A stretch of DNA of 64,000 nt from Nocardia beijingensis NBRC 16342 (GTDB taxonomy: Bacteria; Actinomycetota; Actinomycetes; Mycobacteriales; Mycobacteriaceae): assembly GCF_001612785.1 (NCBI RefSeq), contig NZ_BDBC01000026.1:38879-102878 (forward strand), read 5' to 3'. Below the pieces are notes generated by a model, which was given only the letters and a program-made list of their open reading frames with translations, was not told where the DNA came from and did no database searches. Every line of letters starts with the position of its first letter. The stretch's first letter is position 1. Positions 17,309 to 25,437 of this stretch are shown here, one piece after another. The translations under genes were made by a program, and so were the position numbers.

Positions 17309-17869
17309 TTAGCCCGGGTACGGATCGGTTGTCCTCGCAGCTCGCAAAGTGCGCGCCCACCAAGCCAATTGACGCAGCATGCGTTCCGCCGCGTCGATGG
17401 CGGCGCCGTCGCGGGTCTCGCCCGTCTCGTCGAACCGCTTCTTGGCCTGGTGGAAGCTGACCGTCTCGCGAACCGACACCATATGGATCTCCGCGACCAC
17501 CTGGCGCAACTGCTCCACCGCACGCAGACCGCCGGAAAGGCCGCCGTAGGAGACGAACGCGATGGGTTTCGCGCGCCATTCGTGCTTCGCGGTGTCGAAA
17601 GCCGTCTTCAGCGACGCCGGATAGCCGTGGTTGTACTCCGAGGTGACGACGACGAACGCGTCGGCGTCCCGCAGTCGCGCGCGATAGGCGGCGGTCTCCT
17701 CGTTCTCGGTGAGCTCGAGCGGCAACGGAGTGTGCGCGAGATCGATGACGCCCGTGTCGAATTCGGGCCACGCACGCACCGTACGCAGGAACCATTCCGC
17801 GACCACCGGCGCGAACCGCTCCGGACGCACACTGGCCACGATGACCTCGAGCCGCAACGGGGTTTCCAC
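17309..17869 (-). CDS. NAD(P)H-dependent FMN reductase family protein
   Basis: 186 residues with a flavodoxin-like fold. The EYNHGYPASLKTAFD segment (about residues 78-92) is the conserved FMN/substrate-binding region of NADPH-dependent FMN reductases, and 'FVSYGGLSGGLRAVEQLR' is the second flavin-contacting loop. It probably reduces FMN or quinones and azo compounds in the cytosol; the true substrate cannot be told from sequence. It is convergent with eccE and followed by a 570-bp repeat-rich gap on its 5' side. There is no sign that it is part of the secretion locus. Confidence 0.85.
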   Translation of the reverse strand: METPLRLEVIVASVRPERFAPVVAEWFLRTVRAWPEFDTGVIDLAHTPLPLELTENEETAAYRARLRDADAFVVVTSEYNHGYPASLKTAFDTAKHEWRAKPIAFVSYGGLSGGLRAVEQLRQVVAEIHMVSVRETVSFHQAKKRFDETGETRDGAAIDAAERMLRQLAWWARTLRAARTTDPYPG

Positions 17870-18116
17870 CGCGCGAGCCTAACGCGGGACCTGACGGCAA
17901 CCGCGTACCGGCGCGCTCCGCAGCATCGGGAAACTCAGCGACGACTTCCCGCCGTTGACGAGCGCCCGACCCGAGAGCACTGGATACTCTGAGGCCGACA
18001 AGACAACCCATTCGAGCTACCGCAATTCGATCCGACGTCACAACCGAAGCCAACGCTGCCGAAACAACACTGGACGGCAAGCACTGGATACGGAAGGCAT
18101 GGCCTACACGCACCAG

Positions 18117-18182
18117 CATCCGCCGTTCGCGGCCCGGCTCGCGTCCGGGCAGACCGCCGCGTAAGCGACGAAGGGGCAAGCG
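18117..18182. repeat. Direct repeat element, copy 1
   Basis: It begins CATCCGCCGTTCGCGGCCCG and continues GCTCGCGT. Copy 2 at 18296 has the same first 28 bases. Both copies end with a matching block, CGACGAAGGGGCAAGCG here against CGACGAAGGAGCAAGCG in copy 2. The middle differs. Confidence 0.7.
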
Positions 18183-18295
18183 ACCGCCGTGGCAAGCCGC
18201 ACACCGTCCACCTCCACTGCGCGCCTGGTGCTGAGTCCCGCTACCGACGCGCCCAGCGCCCCGCAACCACGTCTTTCGAGCGAAGCGAGACCGAG

Positions 18296-18361
18296 CATCC
18301 GCCGTTCGCGGCCCGGCTCGCGTGTGCGCGGCCGCCGCGTCCGCGACGAAGGAGCAAGCGG
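18296..18361. repeat. Direct repeat element, copy 2
   Basis: The second copy of the element at 18117. It is better preserved as a hairpin: its central part supplies the left arm of the 22-bp inverted repeat at 18315-18381. It probably belongs to a dispersed non-coding repeat family. Confidence 0.7.
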
Positions 18362-18381
18362 CGGTCGCGCACACGCGAGCC
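18315..18381. repeat. Long inverted repeat (22-bp arms, 23-base loop)
   Basis: GGCTCGCGTGTGCGCGGCC (continuing GCC) at 18315-18336 pairs with 18360-18381 with one mismatch. The structure lies about 60 bp upstream of the NmrA-like gene. It could be a repeat-family palindrome, or a terminator/leader structure. Confidence 0.75.
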
Positions 18382-18439
18382 ATCAGAGGGCCGCGAATAC
18401 GCCGCGACGCAGTCGCGGCCAAACAAACACGGAGACGAA

Positions 18440-19282
18440 ATGATCTTGGTAACCGGCGCCACCGGCAATGTCGGCGCGGAACTGGTATGGACCCTCAGCG
18501 AATCGGGCGAGCAGGTGCGAGCGCTGGTGCGCGATCCGGCCAAGGCGGTGCTCCCACCCGGCGCCGAGGCCGTCACCGGTGATCTGAACCGCCCGGAGAC
18601 GCTGGCCGACGCGCTCGACGGCGTGGACGGCATGTTCCTGCTCCCCGGCTACAACGACTTGCCGGGGCTACTGAACCTCGCGAACAAGGCTGGGGTCCGC
18701 CGGGTCGCGCTGCTCTCCGGCGGCTCCGCCGCGCTGCGCGACATGGACAACGCCGTCTCGCGCTACATGACGCTGTCCGAGGACGCGGTGCGCGCATCCG
18801 AGCTGAGCTGGACTTTCCTGCGGCCGCGGTCGTTCATGTCGAACGCGCTGCGCTGGTTGCCGCAGCTCGCCGCGGGCGACGTCGTCCGTGTGCAATTCCC
18901 CGGTGTCCGAGTCGGCGCGATCGACCCCGCCGACATCGCGGCGGTCGCCGCCGCCGCGCTCACCCGGGACGGGCTGCAAGGGCGAGTGCTCGAGCTCACC
19001 GGCCCGCAGGCACTGCGACCGGCGGAGCAGGTCGCGGTACTCGCCGCGGTGCTGAACCGGCCGCTGGTGGCGCACGAGCTCGACGACCAGGAGACCGAGG
19101 CCGAGTTGGCGGCCACCATGCCGCGGGAGTACGTGGACGCGTTTCTCAGCTTCTTCGTCGAGGGCACGTTGGACGAGGCGACGCTCTATCCGACCGTCGA
19201 GCAGGTGACCGGCCGACCTCCGCGCACTTTCGAGCAGTGGGCAACGGCTCACGCCGAGGCGTTCGCGCCGAGGCCGAGCTGA
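18440..19282 (+). CDS. NmrA/SDR-type NAD(P)-binding protein
   Basis: 280 residues. The Rossmann motif GATGNVG occupies residues 6-12 (MILVTGATGNVGAELV), and the C-terminal half carries the atypical-SDR/NmrA 'FLRPRSFMSNAL' segment. It probably binds NADP as a redox-sensing or oxidoreductase-like protein, but there is no canonical catalytic Tyr-x-x-x-Lys, so enzymatic activity is uncertain. CGGAG lies 5 bases before the ATG. It is convergent with the methylthioadenosine phosphorylase gene, and the two are separated by a perfect palindrome. Confidence 0.85.
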   Translation: MILVTGATGNVGAELVWTLSESGEQVRALVRDPAKAVLPPGAEAVTGDLNRPETLADALDGVDGMFLLPGYNDLPGLLNLANKAGVRRVALLSGGSAALRDMDNAVSRYMTLSEDAVRASELSWTFLRPRSFMSNALRWLPQLAAGDVVRVQFPGVRVGAIDPADIAAVAAAALTRDGLQGRVLELTGPQALRPAEQVAVLAAVLNRPLVAHELDDQETEAELAATMPREYVDAFLSFFVEGTLDEATLYPTVEQVTGRPPRTFEQWATAHAEAFAPRPS

Positions 19283-19397
19283 GCGACATCCGGCCATCCG
19301 AGTTCGGTGGCCGACTACTCGGCCGTGCCCGGCGCGGTCGTTCCGCCCTTTCCGCGGTCCGCGCGGGAACGCCGGGCGTCACCGACTCGGCGGGCTT

Positions 19398-19423
19398 CAC
19401 CGCAGCGGGCGCCCGCTGCGGTG
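19398..19423. terminator. Bidirectional terminator palindrome
   Basis: A perfect 26-bp palindrome (CACCGCAGCGGGC and its exact complement) lies between the convergent NmrA-like and phosphorylase genes, 20 bp from the phosphorylase stop. Confidence 0.7.
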
Positions 19424-19443
19424 GCCCACCCTCGGATAAGGAC

Positions 19444-20253
19444 TCAGGGCAGTTCGAACGGCAGCGACGCTCCCGCGTGGACTCGGCACCGGTCACAGGT
19501 GTCGGTGCCGTCCACCGCGGCCACCGCGCGGCGGATGAGTTCTTTGAAGGGCACCAGATTGCGTTTGAACTCGGCGAAGACGTCGACGGCGCGCACTCCC
19601 TCGCCCTCCTCCAGACCGGCGTCCAGATCGGTGACGAGCGCGACGGCGGCGTAGCACATCTCGAGTTCGCGAGCGAGCACCGCCTCGGGGTGGCCGGTCA
19701 TGTTCACCAGCTCCCAGCCCTGTGCGGCGAACCACCGGCTCTCGGCGCGGGTGGAGAAACGCGGTCCCTCGACCACGACCATCGTGGCCGCGTGCATCAT
19801 GTGCAGCTCGTCGGACTCGGCCTTGATGGCGGCGGCGCGCAGTTCCTCGCAGTACGGGTCGGCGAAGGACACGTGGATGCCGCCGCCGTCGAAGTAGGTC
19901 TGCGGGCGGCCGGAGGTCCGGTCGACCAGCTGATCCGGCACCGCGACCGTGCCGGGCCCCCAGTCCGCGCGCAGGCTGCCGACGGCGCAGGGCGCGAAGA
20001 TCCGGCGCACGCCCAGCGAGCGCAGCGCCCACAAGTTGGCCCGGTACGGCAAGGTGTGCGGAGCGAATTCGTGGTTCTTGCCGTGGCGAGGCAGGAACGC
20101 CACCGGCCGCCCTTCCACCTCTCCGACGGCGATGCCCGCGCTCGGTGCGCCATAAGGGGTCTCGACCTCGACGATGGTCGCCTCGTTGTCGAAGAAATCG
20201 TAGAAGCCGCTGCCGCCGATGACGGCGAGCGTGGGCCGAGGGTGCGAACTCAT
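19444..20253 (-). CDS. mtnP: S-methyl-5'-thioadenosine phosphorylase (MTAP/PNP family)
   Basis: 269 residues, normal for the family. It phosphorolytically cleaves methylthioadenosine (or a purine nucleoside) to base and sugar-1-phosphate in methionine salvage and polyamine by-product recycling. Motifs: the phosphate-binding GGSGFYDF near the N-terminus, LPRHGKNHEFAPH, EGPRFSTRAES, and the nucleoside-binding NMTGHPEAVLARELE. A related purine nucleoside phosphorylase role cannot be excluded from sequence. It is a single gene, convergent with the NmrA-like gene. Confidence 0.88.
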   Translation of the reverse strand: MSSHPRPTLAVIGGSGFYDFFDNEATIVEVETPYGAPSAGIAVGEVEGRPVAFLPRHGKNHEFAPHTLPYRANLWALRSLGVRRIFAPCAVGSLRADWGPGTVAVPDQLVDRTSGRPQTYFDGGGIHVSFADPYCEELRAAAIKAESDELHMMHAATMVVVEGPRFSTRAESRWFAAQGWELVNMTGHPEAVLARELEMCYAAVALVTDLDAGLEEGEGVRAVDVFAEFKRNLVPFKELIRRAVAAVDGTDTCDRCRVHAGASLPFELP

Positions 20254-20383
20254 ACCCCAATTGTCTCGTCCCGCGACGGCCGTCGCGCGCCGGGATCCGC
20301 GTTACCCTGCTTTCGTGGCGGCGCACGAGGGGACACCGACCATGGCGACCGAGGAAGAACCCGCCGCGTCGAATGGCCCCGAC

Positions 20384-20421
20384 CTGACAAGACGCCCCGC
20401 GAGCTGTACCCTAGGGGGGTA
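20384..20421 (+). promoter_or_regulatory. Promoter with copper-type CsoR/RicR operator
   Basis: The operator TACCC-TAGGG-GGGTA (20407-20421) exactly fits the TACCC-N5-GGGTA palindrome described for the mycobacterial copper repressor RicR. A -35-like CTGACA (20384-20389) is 17 bp from a -10-like TACCCT (20407-20412) that overlaps the operator, so bound repressor would block RNA polymerase. The CsoR-family start is 43 bp downstream, indicating autoregulation. Confidence 0.75.
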
Positions 20422-20463
20422 TTGAGCCGGTTGCGGCGACCGGCAGGCAGCGAGGAGACATCG

Positions 20464-20787
20464 GTGGCAGCTTCCCCCCACGACCACACGGCGGCCGACC
20501 ACGCCGGGCACGGCTACATCACCGCCAAGGACGATTACCTCAAGCGGCTGCGGCGCATCGAGGGCCAGGCGCGCGGGTTGCAGCGGATGGTCGAGGAGGA
20601 GAAATACTGCATCGACATCCTCACCCAGGTCTCCGCGATGACCAAAGCCTTGCAAGCGGTGGCGATGGGCCTGCTCGAGGACCACATCAGCCACTGCGTG
20701 GTGGACGCGGCCGTCGCGGGCGGCCCTGAGGCCGAAGCCAAGATCAAGGAAGCCACCGACGCCATCGCCCGCTTGGTCCGTTCCTGA
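20464..20787 (+). CDS. csoR: CsoR/RicR-family copper-sensing transcriptional repressor
   Basis: 107 residues, all helical. The DUF156 fold begins DYLKRLRRIEGQARGL, and the Cu(I) ligands of CsoR are present: Cys in EEKYCIDIL and the His-x3-Cys pair in EDHISHC. The N-terminal tail is His-rich (SPHDHTAADHAGHGY), which may add metal binding. GTG 20464 is preferred because GAGGAGA lies just upstream; the long open frame further upstream is not conserved-looking. Cu(I) binding would release the operator at 20407-20421. No copper pump is adjacent, as with stand-alone RicR, which controls distant genes. It converges with the TAXI gene with a 4-bp gap. Confidence 0.9.
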   Translation: MAASPHDHTAADHAGHGYITAKDDYLKRLRRIEGQARGLQRMVEEEKYCIDILTQVSAMTKALQAVAMGLLEDHISHCVVDAAVAGGPEAEAKIKEATDAIARLVRS

Positions 20788-20791
20788 CGAG

Positions 20792-21724
20792 CTAGCCGTG
20801 CCAGCGGCGATAGACCGCGGCCGCGCCGGGATGCAGCGGAATCGGGCCGGTGCTGATCAGCGACCGGCCGTCGAGGAACTGGGTGCCCGCCGCCTCGGTG
20901 GGCACCAGCGCGTCGGCATGCCACACCAGCAGTTCCACGATGGCGGCGGCCACCTCCTCGGCCATGCCGCCCGCGGCGAGCAGCAGATTCGCCACCCCGA
21001 TGGTGTGCACCGAGACCCCGCCCGGATAGGCGTCGGCGGGTATCGCGACCCGGTCGTACACCGGCCCGAACCGCTCCCGCATCGGCGCGGCCAGTTCGCC
21101 CATGTCCACCAGACGCATCCGGCTCGGTATCGCCAGCCGCGCCGTCGGCACACCGCCCGCCCACAACAGCGCATCCGCCTCGCCCGCCGTCAAGGCGGCC
21201 ACCGCCTGCGCCAAGGGACGATGGGTGATCGTGACGTCGGCGCTCGGGTCGAGCCCCGCGACGCGCAGGATGCGTTCACCGGTCAACGCCGCGCCCGAGC
21301 CCTCCGCGCCCAGGCTCACCCGCGTTCCGCGCAGGTCCGCGACCGAACCGATCGGACTGTCCGCGCGCACGACCAACTGCAAGTAGTTCTCGTACACCCG
21401 GCCCAGCGCGAACACCTCGCCCGCGCTGTCGCGCACCGAATCGGCGAGGGCGAGCGCGGCATCGACGGCCCCGCGCGCCAGCAACGCCAGGTTGTCTTGC
21501 GATCCAGAGGTGGTCACCCGTTCGATCCGCACATCCGCGGTATCGGCGGCGGCCAGGCCGAGCAATCCGGCGAAGGCGTGATAGAAGCCGCCGACCTCGC
21601 CGGACGCCAGCCGCACGGTGGCGCCCCCGCCGCCCGGCCCACAACCCGCGATGCCCGCCGCCACGGCCAAGGCGAGGAAACCGCGACGACCTATGCCGCG
21701 CCCGACGATCGGCTGCCTGTCCAT
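20792..21724 (-). CDS. TAXI-family (TRAP-type) solute-binding lipoprotein
   Basis: 310 residues. The signal sequence ends in a lipobox (AAGIAGC), so the mature protein is probably membrane-tethered outside the cell. The ASGEVGGFYHAFAGLL opening of the mature domain and the TSGSQDNLALLARGAVDAAL block are typical of TAXI receptors, which bind small organic acids. No TRAP permease (small or large membrane subunit) is in the window. Instead it is the last gene of an operon with a histidine kinase (one-base overlap, TGATG), a response regulator and an MFS transporter. It may present ligand to the kinase and not to a TRAP permease; that is inference. Confidence 0.85.
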   Translation of the reverse strand: MDRQPIVGRGIGRRGFLALAVAAGIAGCGPGGGGATVRLASGEVGGFYHAFAGLLGLAAADTADVRIERVTTSGSQDNLALLARGAVDAALALADSVRDSAGEVFALGRVYENYLQLVVRADSPIGSVADLRGTRVSLGAEGSGAALTGERILRVAGLDPSADVTITHRPLAQAVAALTAGEADALLWAGGVPTARLAIPSRMRLVDMGELAAPMRERFGPVYDRVAIPADAYPGGVSVHTIGVANLLLAAGGMAEEVAAAIVELLVWHADALVPTEAAGTQFLDGRSLISTGPIPLHPGAAAVYRRWHG

Positions 21725-23145
21725 CAGGGTGCCTCCGCCGCGGGCAGGCGCACCGAGACCGCCAGACCGTGCGGACGCACCGCCGCCACGGTGAGCGCGC
21801 CGCCGCGCGCCTGCGCCAATGCCGCGGCGATCGGCAAGCCGAGCCCGGAGCCACCGGCCCGCGCGGCCGAACCCCGGAAGAAACGGGTGGTCAGCTTATC
21901 GATCTCGGCGGTGGGAACACCGTCGCCGTCGTCGCGGACGGCCACGGTGACCCAGCCTGGCTCGGTCGCGACGACCAGATCGATGTGCGCGCCCGCGCCC
22001 GCGTAACGCGTCGCGTTGCTCAGCGGCACGTCGAGAATCTGCGCGAGAACGTCCGCCGGGACCGCGACCTCGGCGTGCCCGGCCACGGGCGCCATCCGCA
22101 ATTCCTGCCCGGCCGCCTCGAATGCCGAGTACCAGGCGTCGAAACGGTCGGCGACCACCTGCGCGGCATCGCACTGGTTGTCGTCCTCGGCGGTGCGGGC
22201 GAGGTCGAAGGCCGCGGGCGTCTCGGCGACAGCCAGGCTGAGCAGGCCGTCGAGCAGCGCGGTGAGCCGCTCGACCTCGGCGCCCGCGCTGCGGAAGATA
22301 TTCGCCGCGCTCGCCGGGATCGCGGATTCCAGGGAATCGAGGCGGATGGTCAGAGCGGCCAGCGGATTGCGCATGGCGTGTGCGGTGTCGGCCACCAGCT
22401 GGCGCTGCGCGTCCGCCGAATCGGCCACGGCCAGCGCCATGGCGTCGAAGGACTCCGCCAGCGCCCGCATCTCCGGCGGCCCGCCGTAGCGGCCCGCGAT
22501 CGACACCGGCGCGACAGTGTCGGCGCGCGGCTTGGGCAGCGTCGCGGTCAACTCCGCGACACCGTGCGACAGCGCCGCGAGCGGCCGCAGCACCCAGCGG
22601 CCGATCGTCACCGCGAGCAGCACGAACACCGCCATCGCGACCACGCCGCCGAGCACGATCACCAGCCAGGCCCGCCCGATGTCACCGCGGGCGCCGGCCG
22701 TCGACGCCTCGATCACCACGGCCCCGTTCACCTGCACGCCGGTGCCGACCGGCCGTGCCACCAGCATGGTCGGCGCGCCCCACGGCGTCAGCTTGTCCAC
22801 CGCGTGCGGGCGCTGGTTACGGCGCGCGGCCGCCACCGCCGCCTCGATACCGGGATCGTCGACGTCCGCGCCCGCGTTCACCGTCGTCGCGCCCTTGGCG
22901 TCGACCACGAGCACGTTCTCGCCGTACAGCTCGTGATAGCGCAGCACCTCGTCGGCCAGCGCGCGGCTGTCCCCCGCGGTGACCGCGTCGTCGGCGAGGG
23001 TGGCGAAGCGATCGGCGTCCCCGGAGCGGGCGAGCACCAACTGCTGGGTGCGGCTGGTGGCGACGGTCAGCGACAGCGGCACCGCGAACCCCAGCACCGC
23101 GACGGCCGCGAACAGCGTCAGCGCGACGAGCAAGCGACGCCGCAT
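21724..23145 (-). CDS. Sensor histidine kinase of a two-component system
   Basis: 473 residues. Two transmembrane helices (near 5-28 and about 160-185) flank an extracytoplasmic sensor region. A HAMP-like segment follows, then the H-box VADTAHAMRNPLAALTIRL with phospho-accepting His at about 256. The HATPase region shows N-, G1- and G2-type motifs (NATRYAGAGAHIDL, DDGDGVPT, GGSGLGLPI). It autophosphorylates and passes phosphate to the response regulator upstream. The stop/start overlap with the TAXI gene implies coupled expression. Confidence 0.93.
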   Translation of the reverse strand: MRRRLLVALTLFAAVAVLGFAVPLSLTVATSRTQQLVLARSGDADRFATLADDAVTAGDSRALADEVLRYHELYGENVLVVDAKGATTVNAGADVDDPGIEAAVAAARRNQRPHAVDKLTPWGAPTMLVARPVGTGVQVNGAVVIEASTAGARGDIGRAWLVIVLGGVVAMAVFVLLAVTIGRWVLRPLAALSHGVAELTATLPKPRADTVAPVSIAGRYGGPPEMRALAESFDAMALAVADSADAQRQLVADTAHAMRNPLAALTIRLDSLESAIPASAANIFRSAGAEVERLTALLDGLLSLAVAETPAAFDLARTAEDDNQCDAAQVVADRFDAWYSAFEAAGQELRMAPVAGHAEVAVPADVLAQILDVPLSNATRYAGAGAHIDLVVATEPGWVTVAVRDDGDGVPTAEIDKLTTRFFRGSAARAGGSGLGLPIAAALAQARGGALTVAAVRPHGLAVSVRLPAAEAP

Positions 23146-23173
23146 CGCACTCCTCCGGCCCGCCGGGCCGCGC

Positions 23174-23833
23174 TCACTGCCCCCACCGGTACCCGTATCC
23201 GCGAATGGTGGTGATCAGGCCGGGCCTGCCGAGCTTCGCCCGCAAGCCGGTCATGTGCACGTCCAGCGAACGCGAGACCGCGACGAAGGCGTCACCCCAG
23301 ATGCGATCCATCAACTGCTGGCGGCTCACCGCGGCCCCCGGCCGTTCCACCAGCGCCTCGACCAGCTCGAATTCCTTCTGGGTCAGCGCCACCGGCTCGC
23401 CTGCCACCTCCACCACGCGCGCGCCCAGATCGACCCGCACGTCACCGGTGACGACCACCGACCGCTCCTGCCGCGCCGCCGCGGCAGCGCGCCTGGCGAC
23501 CGTCTCCAACCGCGCGACGAGTTCCGCGATGCGCGGCGGCTTCACCAGATAGTCGTCGGCGCCACCGCGCAGACCGCGCACGATCGAACGTTCGTCGCTG
23601 CGTGCGGTCAGGATCAGCACCGGGACCGAACTCACCTCGCGCAGCCTGCGCAGCACCTGAAAGCCGTCGCCGTCGGGCAGTCCCAGGTCGAGGATCACCG
23701 CGTCGTAGTCGCGGTGCGCGATCAGCAGGTCCGCGCCGCGGCGCTTGCGTTCGGCGCGGTAACCCCGGGCGTTGAGCGCTTCGACCAGCGCGTCTCCCAC
23801 GCCGTCGTCGTCCTCGACCACCGCAAGCCGCAC
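23174..23833 (-). CDS. OmpR/PhoB-type response regulator
   Basis: 219 residues. The receiver domain has the acidic pair EDDD at 7-10, phospho-acceptor Asp49 (AVILDLGLPDGDG), Thr in LILTAR and Lys in DDYLVKP. The C-terminal winged helix ends in the family's GYGYRW. I chose GTG 23833 because GGGAGG lies 8 bases upstream and the receiver fold starts immediately; an in-frame GTG at 23887, overlapping the transporter stop, would add 18 unlikely residues. It is probably the transcription factor for the transporter/TAXI operon it sits in. Confidence 0.92.
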   Translation of the reverse strand: MRLAVVEDDDGVGDALVEALNARGYRAERKRRGADLLIAHRDYDAVILDLGLPDGDGFQVLRRLREVSSVPVLILTARSDERSIVRGLRGGADDYLVKPPRIAELVARLETVARRAAAAARQERSVVVTGDVRVDLGARVVEVAGEPVALTQKEFELVEALVERPGAAVSRQQLMDRIWGDAFVAVSRSLDVHMTGLRAKLGRPGLITTIRGYGYRWGQ

Positions 23834-23879
23834 GCGCCGATCCTCCCACAGTGGGCGGACCGGCGCGTGTGCCGGCCGG

Positions 23880-25271
23880 TCAGTCACGCACGGTGACCAT
23901 CGGCCGTCCCGGCTCGGCCGCGGCGCCGGGCCCGGTATCGGCGCTCGCGGTGGGCTCGGCGTCGATCGCCGACGAGGCCGAGGTCTCCCGCATGAAGTAG
24001 TAGGTGATCAGCGAGACGGCGATGCAGCCGGCGACGTACCAGAAGTACAGCGACTCGTGGCCGCCCTTCTTCAGCGCCAGCGCGATCGTCTCGGCGGTGC
24101 CGCCGAAGATGGCGACGGTCAGGGCGTAGGGCAGTCCCACGCCGAGCGCGCGAATCCTCGTCGGGAACAGCTCGGCCTTCACGATCGCGTTGATCGAGGT
24201 GTATCCGGTGATGATCACCAGCGCCGCCATCATCAGGCCCCACGCGGCGACCGGATTCGTGGTGCGCGCGAGCACCGTCATGATCGGCACGGTCAGCAGG
24301 GTGCCCGCCACGCCGAAGAAGATCAGCAGCTTGCGCCGTCCCACCCGGTCCGACAGCGCGCCCGCCAGCGGTTGCAGCACCACGAAGACCAGCAGCGCGA
24401 TGAAGTTGATCCACGCGACAGTCGACTTGGAGATGCCGGAGGTGTTGATCATGAACTTCTGCATGTAGGTCGTGTAGGTGTAGAACGCGACCGTTCCGCC
24501 CAGCGTCAAGCCGACGACCAGCAGGCATTCGCGCGGATACTGCAACAGGATGCGCAGCGAGCCACGCGATTGCCGCACAGCGGTTGGCGCGTCCTTCGCC
24601 GGCTCCTGGGCGGATTCGGCGCGGAACTGCTCGGATTCGTCCATGCCGCGCCGCAACCACATCACGATCAGCGCGCCCGCGGCGCCGATCACGAACGGGA
24701 TCCGCCAGCCCCACGCGTTCATCTGGTCGGCGTCGAGGAACTGTTGCAGCACGATCTGCACCCCGAGCGCGACGAGCTGGCCTGCCACCAGCGTCACGTA
24801 TTGAAAACTCGAGTAGAACCCGCGTCTGCCCGCCGAGGCCACCTCGGACAGATACGTCGCGCTGGTGGCGTACTCACCGCCCACCGACAGACCTTGCAGC
24901 AACCGGGCCACCAGCAGCAGGGCGGGCGCGGCCAGACCGATGGTCTGATAGCCCGGCGTCGCCGCGATCATCAGCGATCCGGCGGCCATCACCGTCACCG
25001 ACAAGGTCAGCGCCGAGCGCCTGCCGAACCGGTCGGCGTAGCGGCCCAGCGCCCAGCCGCCGATCGGGCGCATCAGGAAGCCGACCGCGAACACGGCGGC
25101 GGTGGACAACAGCTGCGCGGTCGGATCGTCCTTGGGGAAGAACGTCTTCGCGAAGTACACGCTGAACGCGGCGTAGACATACCAGTCGTACCACTCGACG
25201 AGATTGCCGATGGATCCGCGCAGCACATTCGCGACCACCCGGCGCTCGCCCACGGGCTGTGTCGTAGTCAC
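23880..25271 (-). CDS. MFS transporter, metabolite:H+ symporter family (KgtP/ShiA-like)
   Basis: 463 residues with 12 predicted helices. Features of the MHS family: the opening 'GNLVEWYDWYVYAAFSVYFA', the loop 2-3 motif GRYADRFGRRSAL, a second copy GALSDRVGRRKLL in the other half, and the RLLQGLSVGGEYATSATYL helix 4-5 signature. Such proteins import dicarboxylates, alpha-ketoglutarate or shikimate with protons. It is the first gene of the MFS-response regulator-kinase-TAXI operon, so its substrate is probably the ligand sensed by that system. The final residues are a low-complexity Ala/Glu tail. Confidence 0.92.
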   Translation of the reverse strand: MTTTQPVGERRVVANVLRGSIGNLVEWYDWYVYAAFSVYFAKTFFPKDDPTAQLLSTAAVFAVGFLMRPIGGWALGRYADRFGRRSALTLSVTVMAAGSLMIAATPGYQTIGLAAPALLLVARLLQGLSVGGEYATSATYLSEVASAGRRGFYSSFQYVTLVAGQLVALGVQIVLQQFLDADQMNAWGWRIPFVIGAAGALIVMWLRRGMDESEQFRAESAQEPAKDAPTAVRQSRGSLRILLQYPRECLLVVGLTLGGTVAFYTYTTYMQKFMINTSGISKSTVAWINFIALLVFVVLQPLAGALSDRVGRRKLLIFFGVAGTLLTVPIMTVLARTTNPVAAWGLMMAALVIITGYTSINAIVKAELFPTRIRALGVGLPYALTVAIFGGTAETIALALKKGGHESLYFWYVAGCIAVSLITYYFMRETSASSAIDAEPTASADTGPGAAAEPGRPMVTVRD

Positions 25272-25394
25272 AACATCTCCTTCTCCGACGCCTCATCACG
25301 TCGTCGCAGATCAGTGTGTCGGCAGTCACACGCGCGCGGAATGGCTCTCGCGGCTTCCTAACAGTCCCTTAGGACGATCACCCGGAAACGCGAA

Positions 25395-25423
25395 CCGGCC
25401 CCCGGCGCTGCGCCGGGGGCCGG
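25395..25423. terminator. Terminator hairpin after the LLM oxidoreductase gene
   Basis: A 13-bp perfect GC-rich stem (CCGGCCCCCGGCG) with a CTG loop lies 14 bp downstream of the minus-strand gene's stop. Confidence 0.8.
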
Positions 25424-25437
25424 AGAAGACAGGGTGG

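Larger units (their letters stand above)
17870..18439. other. 570-bp intergenic region with duplicated inverted-repeat elements
   Basis: I see no protein gene. The open frames here come from the repeats. It holds two copies of a ~66-bp element (18117-18182 and 18296-18361), a long hairpin (18315-18381) and a smaller inverted repeat (GGCCGCGA at 18389-18396 with TCGCGGCC at 18413-18420) just before the next gene. Confidence 0.6.

Noticed and set aside
18104..18298. Small minus-strand open frame in the repeat region
   Set aside because: It consists of the repeat element itself, with no ribosome site or recognisable protein features.
19237..20463. Long upstream extension of the CsoR-family reading frame
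   Set aside because: It is antisense to the phosphorylase gene and crosses the terminator and promoter; the ribosome site and conserved domain support a start at 20464.
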